64,000 nt of DNA from Hetaerina americana (Eukaryota > Arthropoda > Insecta > Odonata > Calopterygidae), in the NCBI GenBank assembly GCA_022747635.1, contig JAKTNV010000061.1:2371501-2435500 (forward strand). Direction: 5' to 3'. Position 1 is the stretch's first letter. Each line of letters opens with the position of its first letter. Positions 47,029-58,339 of the stretch are shown piece by piece. Made by a program: the position numbers and the translations under genes. The notes beneath the pieces are model-generated. The model was not told the DNA's origin, searched no databases, and was given only the letters and a program-made list of their open reading frames with translations.

Positions 47029-47394
47029 TTGAATTCACGAAAAGCCATTGGCAAATTTTCTATGTGCGGCGTATTTTCTACGAATAATTGTGGAATATCT
47101 GAAAACGATTCACTAGATTTTGGATTTAAAGTTACTCTTTTCAATGCCCCTATCTGCGTAAAGCTACGTGATAATCGTATTTGCATCAACGACGCGATAT
47201 TCAAAGGTCAAGTTCCTCTCGAGGCAAAACATATCTTCGAAATACGGAAGAACAATAATCGTGTCATGCTTGCGTCATCTGTGAGGTACGTGCAAGATGT
47301 ACAAATGTCCTTCCATTCCATTCAAATGGGGACCAATACGAGTGATGACTTTGATTCTAGTGTTAAATCTGTTCAAAAAAACCGGCAAAAATAA
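47029..47394 (+). CDS. unrecognised 121-codon open frame
   Basis: A continuous frame opened by TTG (first internal Met at codon 12) with balanced, globular-looking composition: FSMCGVFSTNNCGISEN, VTLFNAPICVKLRDNRICIN, HIFEIRKNNNRVMLASSVRY. It is long for its AT content. It ends just before RTE-type reverse-transcriptase remains (from about 47441), so it could be a coding remnant of an element or a single exon. No family is recognised and no function is proposed. Confidence 0.25.
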   Translation: MNSRKAIGKFSMCGVFSTNNCGISENDSLDFGFKVTLFNAPICVKLRDNRICINDAIFKGQVPLEAKHIFEIRKNNNRVMLASSVRYVQDVQMSFHSIQMGTNTSDDFDSSVKSVQKNRQK

Positions 47395-48230
47395 TCAAGC
47401 GAAGAATACAATAAAAAATTGAAGGCAAACGGTCGGAAAACCGCTAAGGACTCCATAGGAACAATGGTGGCCGTAGTCTGCCTAGCGATACTGTTAGAAA
47501 AAATTATACACTCCAGCGAGCCTCTCCATTCTCCACCCGTGCTGGTATTTGCACGGGTGGAGAATGCCTTTGCCAACGTTGAGTGAAAGTAGATGTTCGA
47601 ATGGCTGGAAAATCTTGGAATAGGTGACAATGACGTAGGAATAATTCATAAATTCTACAAGAATCAAGTCGTTGAATTAAAGTGAAGAACGGGATAAAGT
47701 AAGAAGTTTAAATAAATAAATAAATGACTTAGATAAGGACGTAAACTCCCTGCAGCAACATCCAGACATCTTCCTGGAAGAAGCTACAAAAGAACCAATT
47801 GGATTGGGTGAGGAAGGATTTTAAGATGAACACGTAAGAAATTGACATGCTCCGTTTCACAGATGACAGAGCATTTACAGCAGAGTATAGGAAAGACCTG
47901 CAGGAATTCTTGAATATAATGGATTCAGTACTTCATGAATATCAATGGAAAATCAACAAGGAGAGTGTATGTGTGTTAGAATCCTAAATGAAGGAGGCAC
48001 ATTATGCAACACAAGAGGAAAGTCATAGCAAGAGGAATGTTTCATCTGTCTCGGAAGTAATGTGGTATGCGACGGCGGGAACTCGAAAGGTTCGATTGCA
48101 TATTTGCATGAGCAAAGCCGCATTCACGAATGAGTGCTTATTACGATTCCCAAAGAAGAAGCGTTTACAAAAGAGGAGCCGGCAACTACATAAAATCGCT
48201 TATGTGGTGTGTTGAACCAAATAGAAGTAG
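47395..48230 (+). pseudogene. RTE-like LINE reverse transcriptase fragment
   Basis: The plus strand gives a DSIGTMVAVVCLAILLEKII segment (near 47450-47510), FARVENAFANVE (near 47548, usual F-V-D-x-E-K-A-F-D-x-V) and MFEWLENLGIGDNDVGIIHK (near 47595-47650). LRFTDDRAFTAEYRKDLQEF comes near 47850-47905, with palm C F-A-D-D changed to F-T-D-D and both Asp residues kept. DSVLHEYQWKINKES follows (near 47925-47965), then MSKAAFTNECLL (near 48105). Frame breaks occur throughout and part of the central region is missing. The 5' and 3' ends are not defined. Confidence 0.75.
47527..47566. repeat. perfect 16-bp stem hairpin
   Basis: CATTCTCCACCCGTGC (47527-47542) and GCACGGGTGGAGAATG (47551-47566) are exact inverted repeats around TGGTATTT. 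It falls inside the RT fragment just before palm A, so it looks like a local rearrangement rather than part of the element's structure. Confidence 0.9.
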
Positions 48231-49660
48231 GCCATGAAAAAAACATGTCAAAATGGAATATAATGCTTAAAAATCTAGTGCTAGACTGAAAGCTGATGGT
48301 AAAATTGTGAGATATGAATTAAAAAGAATCAGATTAATCTCAACATTACACTAAACGGTAAAAAGCCTGAGCAGATTGGACAAGACGGGAGGCACGATGC
48401 CTTTTTTAGGAGCATGATAGCAACAGAAATAGAAGAGACGATCCCAGGAGGAAGTGCAGAGGAAAAATACGCAAAGGAAATAAAAATGGATGTATCACTG
48501 AAAGCGTTCGAATCGATGAAAAATTTCCAACGATATACTTGCCAATAAAAATTTTAATCGTACGCAAACCATAGCAGTGCTTAGTACTTTCGAGTATTAA
48601 CATTCTGGCATAGTAATTCCATGGTATTAGAATACACGCTATAACAATGCCAAAATGTTTAACCAAAACCCTTTCGGCTGATTTCAGCAATTTCTAATAG
48701 CCGACGTTCGTACCTCCTGAAAAAGCACCTTAATTACATCGTTCAGCTGTGAGTTTTCTGACAAAATCTAGAAAAAAAGATTGATGGATGAAGAGTTATA
48801 GTGGAAGAAATGAAATAATTAAATTAGTCAGCGCAGATGGTAAAATTAACCGTTGTGCTCAAAATATCGTCTAAGAGTAGTGCTGATCAATTTTTTTAAA
48901 CTGAAAACTCTACAACGTGAAATGACAACCTCAACTAAATGTTGTGGTGGGAGATATTTCAGCACCGGCCTTTTCTTGGTTTTTGTTAATTTTTTTTGGA
49001 CGGATCAACCACAGAATTTTTGTCAATCAAAAATTTTATGTGCATAACAGTCTACCAGTGTGATCCAATTACATATAATTTTATGCATAGCTTCTTAAGT
49101 GTTTTTTATGACATACGTGTATTCTAAAAACAATAAATAACAATGGTATTGTGCATTAACATTTTCTTGTTGCCATGATATTCACTTAACTTTTTGAAAC
49201 GTACTCCGTGATGTACTAAGTCAATTTTTATATCATAGAAAAATTAAATTCACTGCGCAGTGTAATCGATATTCAAAGCTGCTTACATAATCCTATGCTT
49301 AACCAAGAGATTTTATATACCATCCATGCTTTGCCATCACGCATTTAACAATGATGTCACTTCTTTCGCCATCAGAAAACTTGATTGATGTTATACCGCC
49401 CTTTTCATCTGATACGGTTGAATTTACAATAATTACCGCTTTATACAAATCAGAAATAGGTTTCCCACAAAATATGAAATGAACTTTTCAAAAGACACAT
49501 TGAGTATGGGAAACCCTGAGTTTCGAGTGCAAATCGGCAAATATCAAAATATTCTTACAAGATAATATACATATATGATAATCATTGGTCTAGAAGATAT
49601 TTAAGTTCCAATTTCCTCACAGTTGGTAGCATGCTGAGTATAGTGTGGGCTTTGAAGTGA
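48230..49660. other. no gene or repeat recognised
   Basis: AT-rich sequence after the RTE fragment. Further remnants of the element could not be followed. Confidence 0.4.
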
Positions 49661-50160
49661 ACCGGGCAGCTTCGGCCGCGACCTGTCGTCCTTCCTCCAC
49701 ACCTCTTGTGCCCTTCCCACCACCGGTCGTCGCCGTCACACTCCGCCCTTCTTCCCCTTCACCGTCTCCTCCTTTCCTGTCAACACCCTCCCACCCACCC
49801 ATTGTCCGCTGCAAATTCACTCATTATTCCCCTCAACTACGCGTGGACTCCTCAAACCCCCCCTGCCCACGCCCGCTCCCCGTCTCCGTCCGCTTCCTGC
49901 CCCCGTCTTCCCGCCTCCTCCGCTCCCCTCCCTCCCCTTCATCCTCATTCTCCTCCTCCATTTAGTCACGGCGTGCGGGGAGGGAGGCTCTTCAGGAGCG
50001 TAAATCGCCATCTCATTCGCAGGCAATTAGCGCCCCTCCCCACACCATCCGCCAGCCCCTAACCTCCACCCTCCCTCTATCCTGATCGCTACCACCCCTT
50101 CCCACTTCCCTCCCTCCTGATCGCACTCCCACCCTGCCGCCTAGGCGGGCTGGGCAAGGC
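49660..50160. other. GC-rich, C/T-rich block
   Basis: Plus strand very pyrimidine-rich (for example CTCCCCTCCCTCCCCTTC near 49922). The overlapping Pro/Ser-rich frames are composition effects. It sits about 300 bp upstream of SINE-C, with no identified gene. Confidence 0.5.
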
Positions 50161-50477
50161 GAAGGAGCCTCGGAATGCCGGCTCTAGGTGGTCACCCACG
50201 TCCTTGTTTTGACTCACTCCTCCGGAGAACTTGGGCTCTCCGAAATTCATCCTCGCCTAAAGACAATTTGCGCTCATTTGAGACCTTCCAGAACCTATAG
50301 ATCTCATAAATAAGTTGGCAAACTTCACGCGTCCGTCCTATTTGTTCGTTAATAATATTTACTTGAAGAAGCCAGCATGTTAGCTCGAAGGACTCTCGTG
50401 TTAAGTACGCAACGCAACGCGGCTAATCGCTCGATAACTCTCATGCTTCGACATTCGAAACACCACGGAAATCGAGA

Positions 50478-50765
50478 TGGTTCGGGGGCTAACGTACTGG
50501 CTTCCCACCCAGAGGGCCCGCGTTCAAATCCTGGTGGTGTTGAATATTTTACTGTAGTATCTCGATCCCTACTTGAGGTGCTTTGTGGAGGGCACTTTGA
50601 GTGAGTACGCCGTCCGTCGGATGGGGCGTTAAGCTGCGGACCCCTTGGCGCCTTACGTTAAGAGTAGGCTAATGCCGACGCCGGATTTCTCTCCACCCTT
50701 CATCCTTTCCTGTCCAGCCCCTATGGCGCAAATGACCTCAGCTGTCGGTCGCCTCCCCTAAATAA
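50478..50765 (+). repeat. SINE-C, complete with tRNA-like head
   Basis: Box-A-like GGGGCTAACGTACTGG (50485-50500) and box-B-like GCGTTCAAATCCTGG (50520-50534) make a tRNA-related promoter. The body shared with 23965-24215 follows: TATCTCGATCCCTACTTGAG, CCGTCGGATGGGGCGTTAAG, GAGTAGGCTAATGCCGACGC and GTCGGTCGCCTCCCCTAAA. It ends in AATAATACTAT. The two copies are very similar, so the family has been active fairly recently. Confidence 0.8.
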
Positions 50766-50769
50766 TACT

Positions 50770-51585
50770 ATCACGCAAATCTCAAGAAACTGCGGGAGAT
50801 GCCGCGGCTGTAACTTTGAACGGAGTCATCCGCGAAATGTGAATTACAATGGAACAATTTCATGGGGTAAAAACCATTTGCCTTGACCACAGAAACTTGA
50901 GAACGAGCTCTGTTTATTAACCATTCCCTCGTTATACGAGTAAATCCATCCGTATTGGTGACGGCTATTGCACGAATGCTTCGCAAACGTCTCTTGCTTG
51001 TTTGAACAAAATCATGCAAAAGTCGGACTAGGCGTCTCTATTTTTACGTGAATAGGCTCTTGAAGTAAAAGAAAGCTGGAAATGCGATCGTGATTGTCGA
51101 AAAACATTTTGAATACAATAAAATGACCATTAATATTGATTTACATCGGCGTGCTTGGGCGTCAGGTTAAGAGTAAATAGATTCATTAGTCAAAAAACTT
51201 AGAAAAATATTACGGAAAGGCAATTTCGTAAATTTCCGTAAAGGCTCGGCCACATTTGCATAATATGATATCTATTTATTATTCATGAGAGGCAATTCTT
51301 AGTAACGAATGATATGAAATTGAAAAAAGATTATATGTATATATTATTTACGAATAATCATTACGAGAAGTATCCACGCATGGAAATTAGACGTACTAGT
51401 TTGAAATTCTCACTAGACAAAAAAGCCGAAACTACGAGAGCCACGTAATATTTAAATTAATAGATCTAGAGTTGGCTGTAGTTGATCATTGAAAAATTCA
51501 AAGAAAGTGAGAGAGATGTTGTGGAAGTAACTGTCATTTTGTTAAAATTTGGAGTGAAAGAGGACGTATCGGTATAGCAACAAGC
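50770..51585. other. no gene or repeat recognised
   Basis: AT-rich sequence with no supported feature. Confidence 0.45.
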
Positions 51586-51589
51586 TGCA

Positions 51590-51700
51590 TTAACATAATG
51601 CACTTGGCTGGGCATAGAAGAATTCGGGTTCAAATCCCGGCCAAGGCAATTTGTTTTTACACTTGCAAACCGTTGCATCAATGATTGAAGCCTGTAATTT
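51590..51700 (+). repeat. tRNA-like SINE head, SINE-A related
   Basis: Box-B-like GGGTTCAAATCCCGG (51626-51640) followed by CCAAGGCAATTTGTTTTTAC matches the head junction of SINE-A (TCAAGTCCCGGTCAAGGAAA). The downstream body differs. It is an older or different subfamily. No cloverleaf is complete, so it is not called a tRNA gene. Confidence 0.5.
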
Positions 51701-52128
51701 CCTTTACATGGAACATTATTCATGTAAATTAAACGTTTCCCTCCATTGAATAGAAAACAAACTTTAACATGCTTCACAGAACTGAAGCATTTCACACCAG
51801 CGTACATTTATGACACAACTATGACACTCTTTCCTGAAGTTGTCACGGCGTAGTTAAGCACGCTGAATTAACTTGTCGATACTGTGGAACACCAAGTTTG
51901 CTCCTAACAAAATCTTCGTCGCTCTCGAATTAGTTCTAGTGCCAAATTGGGCATGGTAGTACGTCACACTATGGCTGCAATTGGGATCATCCGGATAAAA
52001 CTAGAGGAAGGATCACAACAGGTGTTATTTTTAAATACTCCCTAACTCATACAATGCACAATAATTATGAAATCAGCTATCCCCATTTATTCGCCCAAAT
52101 ATTGAACGTTCAGCCATATGTAGTTACA

Positions 52129-52685
52129 CAGGGTTCGTCCGGAAAATAAGTGTACTGACTCCTGAGCTGGGCGCGCCTGGAGCGGCGCGCCCAGCACCGC
52201 TCTGACGGGCTGCGATTGGAGGGGGGTATGTTGGCAAGGGACGCTGAAAAAGGCAGTCGGCTCTGAGCTGTGGTGTAGTGAGGAGCTCTGTTAACGCGAA
52301 CCTCCACGCTCGACCCACGTCACGGAACGCGATGCCGAAGTTTTTGGAGCAGCGTTATTCCATCAAATTTGCGGTAAAGCTTGGGAAATTGTCTACCGAA
52401 ACTGTCGGTATGATTAACCAGGCTTACGGGGAGTCAGCAATGTCCAGAAACATGATCTTTCGGTGGCACAAGATGTTCGTGGAGGGCAGAGAAGAGGTCG
52501 ACGACGAGTCTTCGAGAGGTTCCCGATGATGCCTTCGCGGGAGCGTTCCAGGAATGGGAACGCCGCTGGAACAAGTGTATCGACTCACAAGGGTCCTATT
52601 TTGAGGAATATTAGCTTAAGATATGTAAAAGTGTAATAAATGTTTTTTCCTGAGCTCAGTACACTTATTTTCTGGACGAACCCTG
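52129..52685 (+). mobile_element. short mariner derivative with TIRs
   Basis: The ends are inverted repeats: CAGGGTTCGTCCGGAAAATA (52129) and, on the other strand, CAGGGTTCGTCCAGAAAATA (from 52685), continuing through AGTGTACTGA. TA flanks the right end (52686-52687); on the left, TA is two bases further out. Inside, an ATG at 52332 opens a transposase start (LEQRYSIKFAVKLGKLSTET, RWHKMFVEGREEVDDE). After about 52525 this jumps to the C-terminal end (FQEWERRWNKCIDSQGSYFE, near 52540-52608) and a stop at 52612. Nearly all of the second helix-turn-helix and the catalytic domain are deleted, giving a 557-bp non-autonomous element of a different subfamily from the one at 35.7 kb. Confidence 0.9.
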
Positions 52686-52689
52686 TATG

Positions 52690-53290
52690 CCTGATTAAAG
52701 CACGCTCTCTCCTAACACGTCCGTCCAACGCGCTGGTGGCAGCTCACAGGAAATGACGTAGATGTAGATGTCACTTGTCATTTCCTAGTTTTTGTGGCGC
52801 TGAAATTACATCTCTCACTGCAAGAAGTTCTGCGTTTGGATAAATGGAAATGTCGATTGAGAACGAAAATGGCTGTACAGAAGGAAAACATGACTTGAGC
52901 AAGAATTCACTTGGGTGATATAGCATGACTGCAGAATCGGTGTTCATGGAAAAGTACTTGTATCATTCTTTTAAATTTCGCAAGAAAAAATTGCTGATGT
53001 TTGTGCGAAGTTCCCGACAAAAGAGACGACGAGAAGGGAATCAAATTCAATAAGATGTAAATATAAGAATGAATTTTAATAGTTTTATTCCTGTGAGTAA
53101 TCTGAAAATTCACCAAGCCGTATGGTCATAGCTGACTTCAATTAATGTTATTTTATTTCTCATGACCTAGAGGAAATTCGCAGAATTGACTTAATAGAGC
53201 TCTTCAGGATTGCTTTTCTCAGTATTTTTAAACATATTTACACGCCAGAGTGGGTAAGGACTATTTAATTCATGGGAAGGATTAGTCAGA
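52690..53290. other. no gene recognised
   Basis: A GTAGATGTAGATGT run near 52759 recalls the LINE-1f tail but the diagnostic 3' box is absent. The rest is AT-rich. Confidence 0.4.
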
Positions 53291-53299
53291 TAGATTTGA

Positions 53300-53438
53300 G
53301 TAGCCAATTTTCCCTCGGACGATAAGGGACAAAAATGTCTGTCTGACCGCGCAAGGTTTTCTGGGTCAAAAGCGGTCTATTGTGTAATCACCCCCCACCG
53401 CACACCCTAGCTTTGGCTTGCAGGGTGCTGCGTATGTA

Positions 53439-53440
<2 letters not shown>
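53300..53440 (+). mobile_element. LINE-1f 3' end abutting a TA array
   Basis: CGGACGATAAGGGACAAAAA, TGACCGCGCAAGG, GGGTCAAAAGCGGTCTATTG, CACCCCCCACCGCACACCCT and GCTTGCAGGGTGCTG follow the family order and run directly into ATGTAAACATATATA and a long TA array. Confidence 0.75.

Positions 53441-53441
<1 letters not shown>

Positions 53442-53505
<64 letters not shown>
53442..53505. repeat. (TA)n microsatellite at LINE tail
   Basis: About 64 bases of TA repeat directly after the LINE-1f 3' end, in the place of its tail. Confidence 0.9.
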
Positions 53506-53509
<4 letters not shown>

Positions 53510-53510
<1 letters not shown>

Positions 53511-54915
53511 GGAAGAATACTAAAATATTTTGTGCTCATTTCTGCATAACGCCACGGTTATGTATTCTCCACTGAGATAACCTAAATTTACGGTTCTAGA
53601 AATAATAGCACAAATTGTAACTCCTATTTTAATTTCCAATGCCGTGGTTATTTAACTTAAACGATCAACAGACTAAACATTTACCCAATGTCATACTTTC
53701 CTTAATACCAGGTTTTCGTATGACTTATTTCAAGGAGGTAATAAAAATTCAAAGTGTCTAAAAATTAAATAGAATTTTATTTAAGATGAAAATTTCAGAA
53801 TCAACAGAATCTAATGGACCGCAGCAGATACTTTGAAGAGTCACGTTTAACTCTCAATGCTAATGAAATTACTGAAGCTTGCAAAATTGCAGAGCGAAGC
53901 AATTGCAATTCAAAGAAAAGATCTTCATATACTAAACATCTACATGGCACATGTTGAATGTTCAACCTGCGATAGAAAAATCATTTTTTTAATGTAAAAA
54001 TTCGCGTCCACAATAGCCAACGTATTGGAAACCTACAAGTTTATCACTAATGACCATAGGGAAAACATTCCTGAAACCCACGTTCCTCTGTTCTGTCTTC
54101 ATTTACACTCAAAATAGCTGTGCATTAATAATACAAGTCGTAGATACGTGTTATAGCTAAAGTAGATCGAACGTAATTCAGAGAATTTTATGTGCAGGAA
54201 TATGGTAGTTAATTTTTCGACTGCTTGATCACGTGCTGTATAGTAATAGTCATTAATATTATATTCATTTCTCAATTATTATTCTCTGGAACACAATATT
54301 AATTTCAATACTTCCAGGATTACCTATTTCCATCACAACATTTGATTCTTATTGTCCCTTCGGAGGTATTTCTGAGCATCGGAATACGCGAAAATCAAGT
54401 TTATCACCTAATGCCTCTTACTTCTTTCCCCATCAATTCCTGCAACTTCCTTGATTGTAATCTCCTAGTTCTAGTTTGAATGGCAAAGGTAATTTGATTT
54501 CTTCTCGGCTTTTTGCATTGATATTTTTATTTTTCAATTTTGACCCTAGAATTATGATCAAAGCATGAAATTAGTACGTGAAAACAGTTGCGAGCTTCCC
54601 TTTTAAATATGAATGCCTCACCAAGCCTTGTGTTATCTATATATACCAGCCATTAATTCTATGTATGTATATACCTACCATTAATTTCTTATATTCTGGA
54701 ATATATTTTTTCTGAAAATAATTGATATTTGTTGAAATATACTCAGTAATAACTAATTCATGGTTTTGATGTCGTCGTAGAGTAATAGAAGAAACTGAAA
54801 TAACTTTTCACTCGATTATTTCGTAGCCACTGATCTAAATGTGACCAAACTATGCTCCATCACTCAGAATCAAGTTGGATAGGTAAATTTCAACTACAAT
54901 CCACGCGAGTGCATA
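53510..54915. other. no gene or repeat recognised
   Basis: AT-rich sequence with no supported feature. Confidence 0.45.
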
Positions 54916-54919
54916 TTAT

Positions 54920-55330
54920 GGCAGTCACGCCGTGGAAGGATGAATCGGCCGGCCATTGTCGATGGGAGACCCCTACCCCGGAGGTTTGTTAGGATGGGGT
55001 GGCCCGGGGGTGCATTCGCCCGCCGCGCGCCCTTCTCCCACTTTCCCCAACCCATCAACCGAGAATCCAAACTCGAAACCTTGTTAATCTTAGCTATCCC
55101 ACCTCTCGTCCCTTCATTGTCTCTTAATTGAGAAAAAAGGCTTCGCAAGGGAAGGCGTAAAAAATTTTGAATGAATTGGATAAACCGTAATTTTTTTTAC
55201 ATTTGAAACGGTTTCCTTTTGTCGCGGAATGAAGATGATTTTTTCCAACGAGATGATGTCACGTCCCTATTTAAAAGAGGATCGCCTCCGGGGCAACGGA
55301 TTGGGGCGAGGGGGGGAGGGGGAGTAAAAA
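54920..55330. other. moderately GC-rich block
   Basis: GC-rich around 54940-55050 (GCCCGCCGCGCGCCC) and G-rich at 55300-55325. Open frames on both strands, no motif. Confidence 0.4.
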
Positions 55331-55920
55331 AATGGGATTTACATTGTTGGAGGTCCCTCGCCGTGATCACGTAAAAAGAAGTGTATTCATAGTCCATTGG
55401 ACCTTTTTATTGAGTTTTGGCCGAACTCCGTGCACACAAAGAGGTCATTCGTGCGGTGAGCTAAGCAGTGGACGCCAAAAAACCACTCGCATTTCCGTCC
55501 CCTTCGCTTCTTCTATAGACGCCGTCTATTGCATGGAAAGCTGCTGAAAAGCATCTTGGCGAATAGTGTAACTAATTCCTTAAAAATCTCACGGACTTCA
55601 TCATTTATTACGGGACGATTCTGGGAATGCTTCGGAGGTTATCTACCTTGTTTGCGCCTCTTAAAATATTTCCTCAAAGATTTTGGTGCTACTTCCTACC
55701 TGTTACCACTATTCCACTTTCCATCGCTTGTATAGGATAATTTTCTCCCTATACCTTTGTTAATCTCTCTTCTGTTTAGTGTATCGCTGCTGTAGTTATT
55801 ATCAGAGTTCAAAAATCCTGCAAAACGCGTTCGGTTGAAATCGGATCATCGCCTGTTTAGGTCTACTATTATTATTATTTTATAGTATTCCGTTTAGTAT
55901 AGAAGGTTTTGGGTTGACAT
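55330..55920. other. no gene or repeat recognised
   Basis: An ATT repeat of about 15 bases near 55865 adjoins the end of the RTE fragment. Otherwise nothing was seen. Confidence 0.45.
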
Positions 55921-55924
55921 TAAC

Positions 55925-56480
55925 TTAACACATCTAAGTTTCTAAGCCTCGCCTAGCAAGACACAACCCACCCAATTCTACTGAATCCATCTTCAATTCC
56001 CTATACAGCCTACCTTCCTTCATTCCGTTCAACAAGCTTATCCTTTACCTGAAACTTCTCGCTTACATAACGTTCTCCCCTCTGCCCCATTGCCTATCAA
56101 TATATTTCCTGCCTCTTTTGGATTTATCCCCCACAATCACCTCTCCTCTCCCACCGTATCTAGTACTTTAATTGTTTAACTTCCCATCCACTCCGCCTTT
56201 TCAATCTTTCTCCACACCTACACCTTGCAAACTTCAATTCTACAGGCAACATTTTGCTTCAATGATCAAGTTTCCCCGTCGTACCAAAACCGCGCTGCAT
56301 ATGCTGTTTCTAAGATGAATGCTTTTAAAGTTAACCTTAATATCGGTTGAAATTCTTCCCGCATTGACCTATATTCATTCACTTTAAAGACTTCTGTCTG
56401 GCAAAATTCGATTGGTTGGCATAGCAGGTATTTCATTCCTCAGGCTAAGCTTTCCCCAGTTATCTTCAATTTGAACGAGG
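55925..56480 (-). pseudogene. RTE-like LINE C-terminal region
   Basis: The minus-strand translation gives LKAFILETAYAARFWYDGET (near 56340-56280; usual V-K-x-x-I-W-S-V-A-L-Y-G-x-E-T), CRIEVCKV-VWRKIEKAEW (near 56255-56190; usual R-I-E-A-F-E-M-W), KVLDTVGEER (near 56165-56135) and an L-Y-R-E-L-K-like block near 56000. That is the same post-RT segment found at 5290-5650, in the same order and strand. Stops interrupt it. The ATT repeat at its right-hand 3' edge may be the element tail. Confidence 0.7.
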
Positions 56481-58335
56481 CATGACGGGAGATTTTTAAT
56501 TCGTTAAAAATTGATAGAACAATCCGGAAGTATTTGCTTTTGTAAAATTGGAAGGTTTTGAATACGAATCATTCGACGCGCGAGAACTAAGTGTATAGCT
56601 GTAAAAAATGTTTGTTATTTCAAACTATATCTGGCGTTACGGTGTTGAATATGACGTATCACGCTTGGTAGACGAAATCACCGTGATATACCTGTATAGC
56701 GATGATTCGTTTGTAAAAAAAACCGGTGGCAATTTTTATTTTGTAAAATTTTTCATACTGGTAGATAGATACTGCTTAATTCCCATTATTTAGTATTTGT
56801 TTACACCTAAAATATTATTTTACCTTGCGTTTGCTAATAACGTAATCTTGGCTTAGCACCATAATAATGATTGTACTTTATAAGATTTCTTCAAGCAAAA
56901 AGAGATTCGGGTTCAATTTTCCTCCCGACCGCCGTCTCGTTTGCACAAAACCATTGAAGAAGGTCGTTGTCGGATCTCTTATTACGGAAACAGTGTGTTT
57001 TTTCCTTGAAAAAAAATGTATTGGTGCAGTCACAACAAGATTGTCCCAACTTCGTTCTCTAACCAAAACTTAATATTTAAGTAAGACAGACTACCCTCCC
57101 GAGTAACATCGGGAGAATCAGTCGCATAGCCAAGAGCGGAATGTTTTTTCAACATTCATAATTGTCTAAATCCGGGAGCCTCCGGGCAAATCCGGGAAAT
57201 TGTCCAGCGTTATCTCCCAGAGGGATGGAGAGCGGTTGTTTCATTTTTCTCTCGGAAGATTCTTGATCCAAATTGAAGTCGTCGGTAACCCATTTCATCG
57301 GGGGAATGCTCTCAAATGGAAAGGAGTCCTGCTCGGTCGACCTCTCCCCTCCTAACGCGTATCCATTGGGGCACGACCGCTGAGGTATGCCCACCACCCC
57401 GCCCGTACCACTGTGGGTATGGATGGGCATCTCGTCTCCTTAGAACTCCTCTCCCCGTTTATCTCGGCCCCGAGGCAAGTGGGTGCATTAAGGCGGTCGA
57501 AGCGGTAATCGTGAGTCATTCGTGAGTGTCGTTGACTTGACTGTTATTTTTATTTCCACCAGGAAGATGCGAGGATCTCATTTTATCACAAGCTTTTTAA
57601 ACAAACCAGAGGGTAAAAACCTTATTCCTTGTAATTTATTGGGTGAAATTGTATTACCCCCGTCTCCGTTTATTCTGATTGCTTTTACTCTGATGAAAAT
57701 CAGAGTTTGAAAATGTGATTAATAAATAATTTATGTTATTTATTTATTAAAACATAATAAAGTAAAAATATTAATCTTAATGATGCTCCATCGAAAATGA
57801 CGTAATAATAGAAATAGATCGAAAGCACTGTCCAATTTTGTTCAAACAAACAAATATTAAAGCATAAAAATGCCTGATTTAATTTAACGTGAAAGAATTT
57901 CATAATGAAAATTCCCGTAATCATCACATTCTTTGTAAACGGAATTAAATTCAGCAGTAAACTATCGAAGCAATACGATTTTTCGTTCATGTGATACAAT
58001 AATTTGCCAAATTGTGTTTGAAAGGGATTCATTCGAATTTTTGAGCAATATAAACAAATGAATAAACAAAAAAACAACGTTAATTACTTAACCGCACTTT
58101 ATTTTGCGTAAAAATATCGTAGTTCAAACCTACTTCCTTTATATTGGTAAAAAAATTTCAATTTCTGCAACTAATTAAATCTTTTCTTTTGGATTTGAAA
58201 TTCGACTGTTCGGGAATGGAAACAACCATTTGAAAGCAAACATTGACCATTTCTCTAATTTTTCCAGTTATTGGCCCAAGCGCAAAATGTTAATTTTCTG
58301 ACTCAATTTGAAACTTAATGATAGGATCGGTATGA
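56480..58335. other. no gene or repeat recognised
   Basis: AT-rich apart from 57170-57530, which is moderately GC-rich. No feature could be supported. Confidence 0.45.
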
Positions 58336-58339
58336 AGTA

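Noticed and set aside
51590..51660. Possible tRNA gene with GGGTTCAAATCCCGG
   Set aside because: Only the T-arm is convincing. The junction sequence matches the SINE-A head, which indicates a SINE.
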